Part shown: positions 26,401 to 35,919 of the stretch, piece by piece | Layout: each line of letters starts with the position of its first letter | Numbering within the stretch: the stretch's first letter is position 1 | Notes under the pieces: model-generated | Told to the model about the DNA's origin: nothing | What the model saw: only the letters and a program-made list of their open reading frames with translations | Database searches by the model: none | Source: Turritopsis dohrnii | Lineage: Eukaryota > Cnidaria > Hydrozoa > Anthoathecata > Oceaniidae | Length of the DNA stretch: 64,000 nt | NCBI GenBank assembly: GCA_027922465.2 | Contig: BQMF02000049.1 | Span: 496,001 to 560,000 of the forward strand | Reading direction: 5' to 3' | Translations under genes and position numbers: made by a program

Positions 26401-29400
26401 CTTTGTATGTTCTGCAATCATTAATGAATACTATGTTGCTGTGTGCAACCCTGTCATTGTTCTCCATCACAAATACCACATGAAATAGTTGTTCTAATTT
26501 TGCCCTAAAAAATATAAATAAATATTCTTGATATTTATAAGATTTGGAGAGCTTTCGCTGGAGGGTAGAGAAAAACCACCAACTTTTTATTATTATTAGT
26601 GAACGTAGATTTCTCACCTATACCATGACGTTTGAAAAAGCGGTAGAGAACATATAATATGCAATTGTTAGGTTAGGTTTACTACCTCATCAATCAGGCA
26701 ATTTACTTAGTGGTTAATACTGTCGTTGCAAATTCCGAACACATCACATCTACGTGGTGTTGCAAAGTTTCAGTCAATATCACCACCAACATAGACATCT
26801 TCACAATCTGTAACAATCACTGAATGTTCCACTGGAAACCCTGAAAACACATTCAAATTCAGGGAAACATGGTTGTGGTAAGCTGAGCCCAGTTTGAAAT
26901 TTAACGTTTTAGGCATTGTCAAGAGTCAGGTGATGACAATGCTACAATGTGATGCAGAAATTTGGAACTGATGCCTGGAGTATCTTCAAACGAACTCGAG
27001 AAATCACAGAAAAAAACTTTTGAAATCATCATAGGCCTTTTCCCTATGTAAAACGTACTCAATGAAACGATTTCAATGAAAATTTGGATACTTCGAAACT
27101 ACTGCTTGGAAATTTTGTTCATCAGAACATTTGAAAAGGTAAAAAATGATCAAAAAGTAGTACATTTTTTCAATCATAGCTTTTCTGTTTTTTTTCATTA
27201 AGTCAGATAGCATAAAAGAAATTTCTTCAAAGATCACTTCTTGCATCAGTTTTCAAAACAGAAATGTTTAGAAAGATCACTTCATTATTTCAGAGCATGA
27301 CTTGTTACAATTTGAGACATTTCAGCCAATGGAAAAAAACAGAAAAATAATGCTAGATGTCTAGTGAACAGCATGCTACAACTGCAGTTATATTTATCAC
27401 AGTAAATTGTATTGTCACAAAACTTATGTGACGGTTTACCGGAAAAGGATAACAAGCGAAAAAGCGATTCTTTAACATCGATTTTTAGCCGTAAAAAATC
27501 GATTGAAATAATCAAAAAAGTGAGTTGAAATTGATTCTATGGAATCGAAAAAGCGATTCATTAGAATTGAAAAAAGCAATTCATTAGAATCGGAAAAGCG
27601 ATTCACTTGAATTGGAAAAGTGATTTCGAAAATCAATTTGTAAGTCAGAAGTGATGTTAATTATGAGAATAAAAATGATTCCTAATACGATTTTCAGCAT
27701 CGTATCATAATAAAATAGAAATATTACACCTCACATTATTTTTTTTTAGTATTACTACTAGTCATTTTGAGTTTTGTAGAATAGAAACAAATGAAAATTT
27801 CCATTTACTTTACGACAATATAAATCTATAAAAAATTCCGCAGAAAGTTTGTTAAGTCTCAGTTTTCTTCAGGGAAAAATCTGGTTGATGTTGCGGCATG
27901 GTAAAAAGTACCAATTTTGACTTTTACTTACATATTTTTTTTGCAATTTGATTGGATCATTAAAGAGTTTTACGCCTGCTTAAACCAATGAGAATCCTTC
28001 TCGACTGGAAATATGCAAACCTTTCCCTATTCTGTAATTTATCACTATAATTATGTGGAATATTGCTACCACGGGGCCTCTTTCACAAAATGACACCGAA
28101 GGATATAGTTGCACTCATATCGAATACAACAAGTCTGTAACATTTAGTGCAACCATCAAATATAATGTTAGATAAAACAAAGTAAGCTGACTAATTATTT
28201 AAAAAAGGATACATGAATCGTTGTTCAAATACCTTTTAATGTTGTATTAACTTTTTTTAGATAAAACTAAAACATGCGATTTCCCGAAATAGAGAAAGGC
28301 ATTGGCCGGCTTAAAATGTAAATATTATTCTCACGTGATCAAAACAATCAAAATCAAAACAAAGATGGCGCAAAGTTCGGAATAATTTGTTTATAACATT
28401 GTTTATAGAACTGGTGAAGTGAAAAAAATAATAATAAAACAATAGCAGCACATGGCTTTAAATAATAGAAATACACCTGACACATGTATCTTGTGACATA
28501 TGATTCAATGTGAAGACAGAAATAATATTTTACACAAGGTTTACACTTCTATTTTTGATACTTTTTTTAAAAATCTGTTCCTTCCTATAAGAATGCAGCA
28601 GTGTGGGGACGGGAAGAGAAAGATAACAACAACAGTTCAATTTGCCAAATGTTTTTTCTTAGATTGAATCAGTGTTCTTCTTTCTTCATGATGCACACAA
28701 TGAAACCAGCCATGACCATATTGGAAATCATATATAGTTTGAATGAATCGAAAAGACAGATGTATATAAACTAAACCATGCATGGAGTCATCATAAGGAT
28801 ATGATCATTCTTTCATATCCAGTAAGTAATTAAATGCCCAAAATGACAAAAAAAGTCAAATACTATTTCAAATGTTTAATAGAAAAACACACAAGTTATT
28901 TTCAGTGATAATAATGTAATAAGAAACAAGAAAAAATGATCAGCCACAGAAGCGACTCCAGGCAGAAATTATGGATATGTCATTCTGACAAAATCAAGAT
29001 TTGTGTTGTTATTAAAATTTTGGAAACAGTAAAAAAATAAATTAATGAAAATTAAGAAGATAAAAACAAATTTAAAAACAAATTGTTTCCCTAAACAGTC
29101 TTATTTCCTTTTCTCCCATGACAATGTCTTGCCTTATACAAGGCCCATGTTGAAATGGCGCCTTCTTTTACAAAATCAAAAAAGGTTTTTCTAGCTACGG
29201 TGTACAAATATGTAGACACAAAAGCTGTAGAGCGTGCACTTGAAGTCATTAATAAAAAAATCTTATTCCCTAGGAAATGTTTTTCTGTGATTGCCAGAAA
29301 GCCAATGGATTTTCTTTTACATTTTGAATAATAAAAATAACAGACATTACAAAAATGAAGATAAAAATTGCAACAAAAAGTCAGATTTTTGCTTCGAAAA

Positions 29401-32400
29401 ATCCATTACGTGAATGTCGAAACAAGAGTGTGGTAGATATATCCACATATATCTTTATAATGACAGATATTTCCATTGATATATTAGTACATAGATGTTC
29501 CGAGAAGAGGTCAGTAATGTTCCATATTAATATTTTGTCTCTAATAGCAATCAACAACTCTAAAACAAGACCTTGAAAAAATAATTCTATCATCAACGAA
29601 AATTTTCCATCTTCTTGCTCGAAGTTTATTTTCTTCTCCTCGGTAAGTCTGTTTTTTAGTAAGTAAATCCGTATAAGTATTTGAGTAATCGAGAGTAACT
29701 CAAACTTTATTGTTTTAAGCCGGCCAATGCCTCTTTAAAATGTAAGTATGGAAAACAAGCAATGGCACTATATTTTTGTGATTCAATCATAGTTTTTGAA
29801 TTTCTGCGAAAGCAAGAAATACTTTAAAACCGGCTTCGTTTTTCTTTCTTTTTTTTTCTGCTGTCCAAACCTAGCGGTTTTTTGAAATTTCGTGCGTACA
29901 TTTACATGAAAACTACCAAAACATTCTTTATAAAGTATTTTAATGTCTTGCCAGTTTTTCACGAAAAAACAGACATTTCTCCTGCTAAAAATACGATGGA
30001 GAACTTCAGTTCCACCAAATTCGAAGCATTGCTTGTAATAAACTTATGATTTTAAAAGTTCGTTGTTGGTAACATCTTGTGGTTCGAAGCTCTCTTGCAG
30101 TTAGGAAAATTTATCGAAGTCGTTCATAGTTAAACTTTTTAAAGCTATATTTTTAAATGCTTAGTAGCTAGATTAGGTAGGTAGATACGTAGTTAGTTTT
30201 AAACAAAGTATTTCTGATGAGTTTTTCGCTTTTACTTTGTTTCTTAATTTTTTTTTTCTTTTCGCTCTTACATCGTTTCTTTTTAAAAAAAACTGTCATA
30301 TAAAATGTGTATCCATGGTTATGATACGCACCTTACGCATATTTCTTTTCTTTGTATGTAAAAGCTTCTGTTGTTTTTAGTTAAGTCCTATTTACACTTT
30401 TTAATCATCCCTGGGGAACAAAAGTTGACAAACTTTCTAGCGGGATTAACTGTTATAGTTCTATTTTTGTTTATCTATTTTTGATCTATATATATATCAG
30501 TTATGCTTTCATGGATTCTCAGAGAGTGTGTGATCAAAAATGTGATGTTGTATTGTAGAAGTCATTCAATCTTCAAATTTGAAGAATGTCACTAGTATTT
30601 CATTTTTCATGCTTCAGCTGGTTTCGCAGAAATCCTTATGCCTGTCAGGGCATCTTGTTTAACTTCTTTGGTTTGGGTTTTTAACATACTTCTCCATCTG
30701 TAGTGATATGTCATGAGGAAACCAAGTGCTGGCTAGCTAGCTTTCAATTACATAGGGAAATCTATAAAATTTAAGTGTAAAACAACAATGTATTGTAGCA
30801 AATTCACTTTTGCAGCTGGAACTTTGAAAAGCTAGTGAAGGCACCTAAAGTGTAAGAAAATCCACAGTATTTTTGTTTTGATGTTTAATTTGTTTTGTTT
30901 CTCTAGTTTAGTGCGTCAGAGTCATCAACATCTTCACCAATGTCAATGATGTCAAAATTATTTGACTGAAATTAAAACGAATACAGTTGGTACCACTGTG
31001 CGGATTGGAAATAAAAAAGTGTTTCACATAAATGGGGTCGTTTTTTCCAGGATTTTCGTTGATGGAGCTCACCTGAAGATATATCTTAACGTATTTTAGT
31101 CCGTCAACAATTAAAAGAACCATCTGAATGGAACTTAAGCAATACCAAGATCCTGCTGATAAACATCTTCAAATTTACTATAGGAAAAACAGGACTCCTT
31201 CACAAACGTGCGTCAAATACCTGCCATTTTTAAGAAAATTAAGCAAAGGAGATTCAATTGACGCATGAGCAAACATGATGACGAACTCTGGAGCAGGGCA
31301 TACCCTGATGAGCCTTGATATTAGGCGAAACAGACATAATTGTGAAATTTCCTGATATTCAAAACAATTCCCCTCCTTCCCCAGTGTGAACCCCGTGACA
31401 AAAGTTACATCACCGAATTATGAACAGAAAGTATACCCATATTTTGGAACTGGAAATGTATAGGATCAAATTATTATTATTATTAAAATAAATATTTATA
31501 CAGGATGACTATTGCAGTACTAAAATACTGCTATCATAGGTCCTGTTTATGTACAAGAATACAAGCATTAAAATAATCTAAAGGATAAGAAATAAAAGAT
31601 ATTTTATTGTATACACATATAAACACTTAAGATTTAAAATATTCCTTGACTTTCGATTTAAAAATATGCACAGATGTTTCTGTTCTTATTTCAATTGGAA
31701 GCTGGTTATACAGTTTTGTACCAGCAAAGGCTAGCGACCTATGATGCATTTCTGGCTTGACAGGTGGTAGTCTCAAGATGAAATGATTATTTCGAGTGTT
31801 TTTATTGTGGTCGACTGGCCTGAAATAGTTCTTGAAATGTTCGCAAACATCTTGATTTAAACACATAGATACATGTCTTCACTTGTAGCCTGTTTTGAAT
31901 GGGTTGCACGAAAGCATTATTAACGAGACAAGATTAAAACTACTAAATGCCAAGCATTTTTTTCACATGACTGGCTATAAAAACAGCTGTTTTTTATAGC
32001 CATTTTTAATAAATCGTTATACTTCTTCTTCCAGTTTAGTTTAAGCCTCTTCTGCAAACGGGACAATATTAATTGCTCATAAATCCGTTCGTGTGTATAT
32101 GCGCCTCATGCTGACGAGCCTTGATATTAGGCGAAACAGACATGATCGTAAAATGTCCTAGGATTTCAAATTACAATTTAGCACAAGCATTATAATAAAA
32201 TACTACTTTTATAAACAATTCATTTAACTACTGGGAAACTCTATTGTGTATTGAAATGAACCTAGTTCACATTCAGTTTAATAAAAAAGATAAAAAAATT
32301 TTGCTCTAAAGTTACTAGCAATAGAAACCGTCCGCTTACAATTCTTTTTTTAATTGTTCGATCGCTATTTCAGTAAATTCCTGTGGGGAAATGTTTATCT

Positions 32401-35400
32401 TTTCATTTCAAAACCTTTCTGCTGTCTCTTTTGTTATACTCACATTCATTTTTTAAAAAGGATATAAGGGCAATTCCATTGTGACGGACGTACAATTCAG
32501 ACAACAAAAAATTAATTTCCAGAATGAATTTCTTTCTTCCTTGAATTTTTTTTAGAATACAACACAAGTCCTAAACCATATAAACTAGAAAATGACAAAA
32601 AACGCAATTTAGAAGTTATCTTGGGCCTGGGAACTAGCATCAAAGTGCTGTGACGGACGTATTCAGACAAAAGACGATTTTCCAATAACAATTAAGAAAT
32701 TACTTATTTCTGTGGTGATCAGTTTTCTTTGATTCTCGCCATACTATGTCCTTTATAACTTGTCTTTTACAAGTAAGAAACACAAGTTTTCAAAACTTTT
32801 TCATTTCTCAAGAAATTGATTGTCAAATGTTGTAATGGACGTATGTGGCAGACTTACAAATTTGTCTCACAATGAAAAAGCGATATTGGGAATGGGATAA
32901 TAAGCTGTATGCTAATTCTTAGGCATTGAAAATGAAAAATAAGCATTTCCATTTAAATATCCAAATACTAATAACTTAATACAAAAAAATAGATTTTAAA
33001 TGTTTGTGAATGAAAATTGACCACTCGTACCAGAAACAATTGGTGGGTCAAGTTGTTTTAATTATATATTGTCTCTTGTGTAGAGAATTTTGTCAACTTT
33101 GGTAGGCCATTTCCAAAATGTGGCACCCGATTTGTGCATCACATTAACCTCTATGTCACTTTCAAATACAGCTGTGACTTCTCCTGGAAAGGACTCATTT
33201 TCATATGAAACCAATACCAAGTCACCGATTTGGACAGAAAAAGTCTCAATGAGATCAAGAGATGGTGATGTTGTGCTACTGAAAATATTTGCAACATTGA
33301 AACATTCCCCAGTTGAGGTAGTTGCAACTTCAAGCTGACTTGCATTATGCACCTTAATGCAATGCATTTTCATGGTATTGGATATGCAAGGCTGCAAATA
33401 ATTTTTGAAACCTTGTAGGACATCATGTCCGACTGAAACCAAAATCTGTGGGACATGCTCCAAAACCAGTAGGTCAAAAAACAACTCAATGAAATCAAAC
33501 TGAATTATTTGTAAACACCCTTACAAACTAAATATTTAAACAAAGAAAGTAAAACCACTATACTTTTTAAAAAGACTTCTCTTAATAACAGAATGCATTA
33601 AGTCATTCAGTTATTTTTCATAACGATAAAATAAACATAAATCAAATTGTTTATAAAAGGTTTTGAATTTCTTCCTCGATGTCACTAAAACCTTCAAAAT
33701 CAGACTCAGAGGAACTACTATCGTCCGCATTCTTCCTTAATCTCTGCCTGTATTTTCTCTTTGCTTTTTGGCAGGGTCTGCGTACTTTCTTTGAAGCCCA
33801 CGCTTGAACGAAAGGAGTTGCATCGAAAGCCTCTATAGGTGCACCTTGTCCACCAATCCTCATGAGATTTTCCAAACGTACCTCTCCTAAGGAGCAGCGC
33901 AAGGAGGTTTTTATTCTTTTCATTTGTGAAAATGCTCGTGCCAATTAGGCTGTGCTACATGGTAGGCAAAAACCAATTTCTATGATGAGGAGTAAATCTT
34001 TAAAATCGGTTTTTGCACGAGATGAGTTGAAAATTCTTTTCCAAGTGATGCGATATGGAATGGTAGCTGCACTTAGATGATCATTTGCATACAAGATTTA
34101 ATCATGCCATTGCTCGATAATTTCAGCCTCGTTACTCGATGAACCGGCTCTTTTTAGGGGCACTTGAAATCTTGTGAACATTTCCAAGATATCACCATCG
34201 GCAAACTCAACATCAGAGTTACCATCTTCATCTTTCTTTAGCCATCCTTCAGTATCCAAAATCCTGCACACTCCATTCAGAAAACTTTCTTGTTCCTCCT
34301 CTAAGCGAGAACTTAGGGCTTGCTCGCGTGAGCAAAGTACACAAGTACCAGTTTACGGATATGCTCCTTTTCAAACGACAGACATAACATGATGAATACT
34401 TAATGAACTTTCTTTGTGCAGTACAAACGAAATATCGTTGAAACTTATCAAAGTTTATGCACACGATTCTTTTACAATCAAGTCTTAAAATAGAAAATGG
34501 GAAGAGAGAAATAACATTTTAACGTCGACTTGATGAGTTCCAAAAGTTTTCTTTTAAGCGTATCACATGAGCGACACTATTGTTCAATGGACCAATCAAT
34601 TTCAATTATGACAACAACAAGCATATAATAAGTTAGCTCATGTAATGTGAAGCATGAATCAATAATTTAATGTTGTACACGTTTTTTATATAAAAAGACA
34701 CTTTATAAACAACACGACCCTGAGAATTCATTAAAAATTAAGCAACAGGGCCAGCTTCGGATTGTCAAGCAACAGAAATTTAGAAAGGAACATTTTTAAA
34801 TAAATAAGTGCTATAAAACCATTTTCTGTTACTTTTCAAACATGTTTGGAAAGTAGTAAATAAGTAAAATAAATAAAATATAAAAGAAATACAAATGAAA
34901 ACAGATAAAATAATAAATAAAATTAAGGATGTCCAAAATTTTTGTGAGTTTTTTTTTTAGACTTTGCTTAATAATTATTAAGCAACAATCCAGCAAAAAA
35001 ACGAGGCTGAAAACCTCAAGCAACAAGGAGCCCAAAAATTTGTGTTGCTTTAAAATAAAAGCGTGTATTCTAGATGTGATTTACATGACAGATCAACCTT
35101 ATAACCTAGTTTCATGGTTTTAAGGTTCATATTGTCAGAGTTAATGATTGCTGTTCCAACAAGGTTTTTCATTACACCTGATCATGAGTTAAACATAATA
35201 GTTCATATAAATTTTGTTTATTTTGTTCCCTTGGATGATTACATAATAATACTGTTAATATCATTATCAACATGACAATATCTGGAGATGAAAAAAATAA
35301 AGCATGCAGGATGTCATCATTATGGGAATTATTTCTTTCTTTCTTCAAAGACCTCATGTTTGTGGCCTAACGGTTACATGTTTGGGCTGGCACACCAGAG

Positions 35401-35919
35401 GTTCCAGGTTCAAGTCCCTCTCTAAACAAACATGAAATTCTACTGGTTGCATGCCTGGTAGTACTACTACAAGAATGTAACCCCACAAAGTCTTTGGATG
35501 TTTCGGGGTCAATAGGTCTTAGAAATTGGTGCCAAATTGTTATTGAATGGCAGCTGGAATGGGAAAGTAACCCCTTCCATAGTAGTGCTTATCCGATCGT
35601 TAGAGGTGAATAATAATAACAAAAAGGAATGGTTTCTTCTCTATTTTCACAATTTTGACTTTTGTAGAAATTGTTTCCTAAACGATATTTTTATTTTTCT
35701 GCGCAATAACCAGAGCACTGATTACACTAAATAACCGTACCTCTGGCTTTCTTCTACAGTTGCATCTGCCATCTTTGAAGTTTCTTCTTGCTCTTCAGTG
35801 GACATCGATGACTTTTTATTTTTCATTGCCATGAAATTCTCTGTCTTTTTCATTTGGTTCATATTTTCTACAATTTGAGTGCCAAATCTCTGTGTTTGGG
35901 TCATTATATTATAATCATG
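7969..35919 (-). CDS. SBNO: strawberry notch / FORGETTER1-like SF2 helicase with UBZ4 tail (multi-exon, N-terminus incomplete)
   Basis: Nuclear helicase-like regulator of the strawberry notch family. Exons in transcript order: 35741-35919 (tentative), 25421-25493, 24189-24255, 23904-23944, 23464-23550, 23287-23378, 23103-23171, 22881-22960, 22289-22398, 21414-21530, 18411-18501, 18083-18162, 17928-17995, 17741-17851, 17365-17458, 16533-16652, 16311-16396, 15754-15913, 15257-15317, 14465-14594, 14270-14355, 13977-14092, 13277-13372, 12922-13050, 12412-12473, 11879-11980, 11582-11758, 11099-11181, 10471-10554, 9875-9980, 9197-9338, 7969-8409. From 25493 on all phases agree, giving about 1,120 residues. 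Motifs: Walker [16 protein letters not shown]-like [76 protein letters not shown]. The short linker before DELGG, plus GFFRSKRE and CIHGDKCK, resemble plant FORGETTER1 more than human SBNO1/2. The start codon was not found. Confidence 0.88.
9714..9800. mobile_element. snapback MITE (hairpin)
   Basis: Two arms of about 35 bases, CCATTTCATAAGCTGTGCCG and its near-perfect inverse CGGCACAGTTTATGAAATGG, are separated by about a dozen bases. The whole insert folds into one long hairpin. It is flanked by AT/TA dinucleotides that could be a target duplication. It lies in an SBNO-like intron. Confidence 0.7.
10034..10147. repeat. minisatellite of AGAGACCACAYAAG units
   Basis: Roughly four tandem copies of a unit near 29 bases, itself made of two similar halves (AGAGACCACATA and AGAGACCACACAAGATA). 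Intronic, no coding potential. Confidence 0.85.
10271..10442. mobile_element. 172-bp MITE with AT target duplication, ISL2EU-like ends
   Basis: Terminal inverted repeats begin AGGCCTTTTCATAA on the left and AGACCTTTTCATGA on the right (reverse complement), each followed by an ACGTCA block. The element is flanked by AT at 10269-10270 and 10443-10444. The ends match those of the larger element at 38041-40450 (AGACCTNTTTAA), so this is probably a non-autonomous relative. It sits 28 bases downstream of an SBNO-like splice donor. Confidence 0.7.
12063..12236. mobile_element. 174-bp Tc1/mariner-pogo type MITE
   Basis: Ends read CAGTGGACTCTCTATAATTC on the left and CAGTAGACTCTCTCTAACTC on the right (reverse complement), flanked by TA on both sides (12061-12062 and 12237-12238). 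The TA duplication and CAGT start are typical of mariner/pogo-related MITEs. Internal TATAATTCGAACTC blocks repeat. No coding sequence. Confidence 0.8.
14685..14966 (-). repeat. tRNA-derived SINE with (AAT)n tail
   Basis: On the minus strand the head has an A box-like TTGTGGTAGAGTACTCGC and a B box GCGGGTTCAATCTCC at tRNA spacing. The body contains a hairpin (AGAAGCTGTATTAA and its inverse), and the 3' end is an AAT-rich tail at 14685-14706. This is a complete-looking SINE of about 280 bases inside an SBNO-like intron. Confidence 0.65.
16205..16228. repeat. (AG)12 microsatellite
   Basis: Uninterrupted AG dinucleotide run in an SBNO-like intron, just 3' (transcript sense) of the exon at 16311-16396. 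Confidence 0.95.
18791..19340. repeat. interspersed repeat family A, copy 2
   Basis: Second copy of the family at 7278-7830, same orientation, with shared blocks such as ACTAGTAACC..GGGTAAAA, CATGTTGTAGAGCTCGAAAA and CAGTTATCCCTGTTGGTTCT. It fills part of the large SBNO-like intron 18502-21413. The rest of that intron (19341-21413) holds no recognisable gene. Confidence 0.7.
24452..25341. mobile_element. CAGGCCTGG-ended element, copy 1 (890 bp, 6-bp target duplication)
   Basis: Left end CAGGCCTGGTTGTAA and right end TTAAGACCAGGCCTG are inverted repeats. They are flanked by the direct duplication ATTATT at 24446-24451 and 25342-25347. Inside the left end is a CG-rich palindromic stretch around GTGCGATCGCAC. 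There is no transposase, so it is non-autonomous. It lies in the SBNO-like intron between exons 25421-25493 and 24189-24255. Confidence 0.75.
25560..28296. other. SBNO-like intron or upstream region without recognised gene
   Basis: No convincing exon was found on either strand apart from the tandem repeat listed at 27530. If the exon at 35741-35919 belongs to the SBNO-like gene, this is part of a 10-kb intron. Confidence 0.4.
27530..27632. repeat. degenerate tandem repeat, about 22-bp period
   Basis: Four to five units of the form ATTCATTAGAATCGAAAAAGCG with substitutions (C/T, one-base length changes). Each unit has GAATC/GATTC-type self-complementarity. No coding potential. Related units extend less clearly upstream to about 27455. 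Confidence 0.7.
28297..29732. mobile_element. 1.4-kb element with AGGCATTGGCCGGCTTAAAA ends
   Basis: The 20-base sequence AGGCATTGGCCGGCTTAAAA opens the element at 28297, and its exact reverse complement closes it at 29713-29732. The interior is AT-rich with no recognisable transposase, so it looks like a non-autonomous DNA transposon. I could not identify a convincing target duplication. Confidence 0.7.
29740..31290. other. no recognisable gene
   Basis: AT-rich sequence. The short frames present show no family resemblance and no supporting splice pattern. Confidence 0.4.
31306..31331 (+). other. hammerhead-ribozyme-core-like motif, copy 1
   Basis: Reads CTGATGAG, a small hairpin (GCC-loop-GGC), then CGAAAC. 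This is the order of conserved hammerhead core elements: CUGANGA, stem II with G-C closing, GAAA. Stems I and III could not be built convincingly from the flanks, so catalytic activity is not claimed. Confidence 0.35.
31465..31900 (-). pseudogene. 5'-truncated LINE 3' end (RT C-terminus and TTATT-rich tail)
   Basis: The minus-strand frame 31627-31866 reads through blocks typical of the end of LINE ORF2: [29 protein letters not shown], then [11 protein letters not shown] and a stop. The sequence beyond the stop runs to an AATAATAAT-type microsatellite at about 31470-31485, as expected of a LINE 3' tail. Only about 400 bases remain, so this is a dead, 5'-truncated insertion. Consistent with CR1/jockey-like clades but not assigned. 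Confidence 0.7.
32111..32136 (+). other. hammerhead-ribozyme-core-like motif, copy 2
   Basis: Same arrangement as at 31306 with CTGACGAG (the changed base is the variable position 7 of the hammerhead core), the same stem-II hairpin and CGAAAC. It is followed by a possible small stem, GACAT and ATGTC. The two copies lie 805 bases apart in direct orientation. Confidence 0.35.
32468..32850. repeat. left end of a transposon with GTGACGGACGTA subterminal repeats
   Basis: GGGCAATTCCATTGTGACGG opens at about 32469. The motif TGACGGACGTA..TTCAGACAA then recurs at about 32481 and 32650, with a weaker version at about 32830 (TAATGGACGTATGTGGCAGAC). The repeated motif near the edge suggests transposase-binding sites at one end of an element. 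No matching right end was found in the window. Confidence 0.45.
33062..33484 (-). CDS. C-terminal part of a transposon-associated protein (SH3/Tudor-like tail)
   Basis: An open frame of 140 codons on the minus strand. Its last 55 residues have the pattern [27 protein letters not shown], then [13 protein letters not shown]. This is a small beta-barrel-like tail that I associate with C-termini of invertebrate transposon proteins ('W-WP---D---Y'). The upstream part of the protein is not recognisable. It lies just inside the subterminal repeats at 32468-32850 and probably belongs to the same element. It is partial; function is not assigned. Confidence 0.45.
   Translation of the reverse strand: MFFDLLVLEHVPQILVSVGHDVLQGFKNYLQPCISNTMKMHCIKVHNASQLEVATTSTGECFNVANIFSSTTSPSLDLIETFSVQIGDLVLVSYENESFPGEVTAVFESDIEVNVMHKSGATFWKWPTKVDKILYTRDNI
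33651..34332 (-). pseudogene. hAT-like transposase C-terminal half, with two in-frame stops
   Basis: One minus-strand frame, interrupted by TAA codons at about 34102 and 33944, reads [18 protein letters not shown], then [40 protein letters not shown] and FVQAW. The block 'LP-STA--ERAFS-MKRIKT-LR--L---L--LM-I' is the hAT dimerisation region near the C-terminus of hAT transposases. After it comes a basic stretch and an acidic serine-rich tail ([17 protein letters not shown]). The two stops show that it is inactive. No terminal repeats were assigned. Confidence 0.75.
34340..35340. other. no recognisable gene
   Basis: AT-rich. AAGCAACA occurs at about 34741, 34768, 34980 and 35019, with an inverted copy near 35043, which may be the remains of a small inverted-repeat element, but the ends are too short to define it. 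Confidence 0.35.
35351..35621 (+). repeat. tRNA-derived SINE with (AAT)n tail
   Basis: The head has an A box GTGGCCTAACGGTTA and a B box GGTTCAAGTCC at tRNA-like spacing (35361-35417). About 180 bases of body follow, then a GAATAATAATAACAAAAAG tail at about 35607-35625. Complete-looking and oriented +. The AAT tail resembles that of the minus-strand SINE at 14685-14966. Confidence 0.65.
35741..35919 (-). CDS. putative upstream exon of the SBNO-like gene
   Basis: A minus-strand open segment bounded by a strong acceptor (tttttcattacag) and a donor (GAG|GTACGG). It codes for a hydrophilic stretch that includes [18 protein letters not shown] and [20 protein letters not shown]. It ends in phase 2, exactly what the SBNO-like exon at 25421-25493 needs. 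An acidic stretch ahead of the [12 protein letters not shown] block would also fit the family layout. The 10.2-kb distance and lack of conserved residues leave it unproven; it could be a separate gene. Confidence 0.4.

Noticed and set aside
31306..32136. Retrozyme bounded by hammerhead ribozymes
   Set aside because: Only the core matches; stems I and III are not formed and the interval contains an unrelated LINE tail, so no retrozyme is called.
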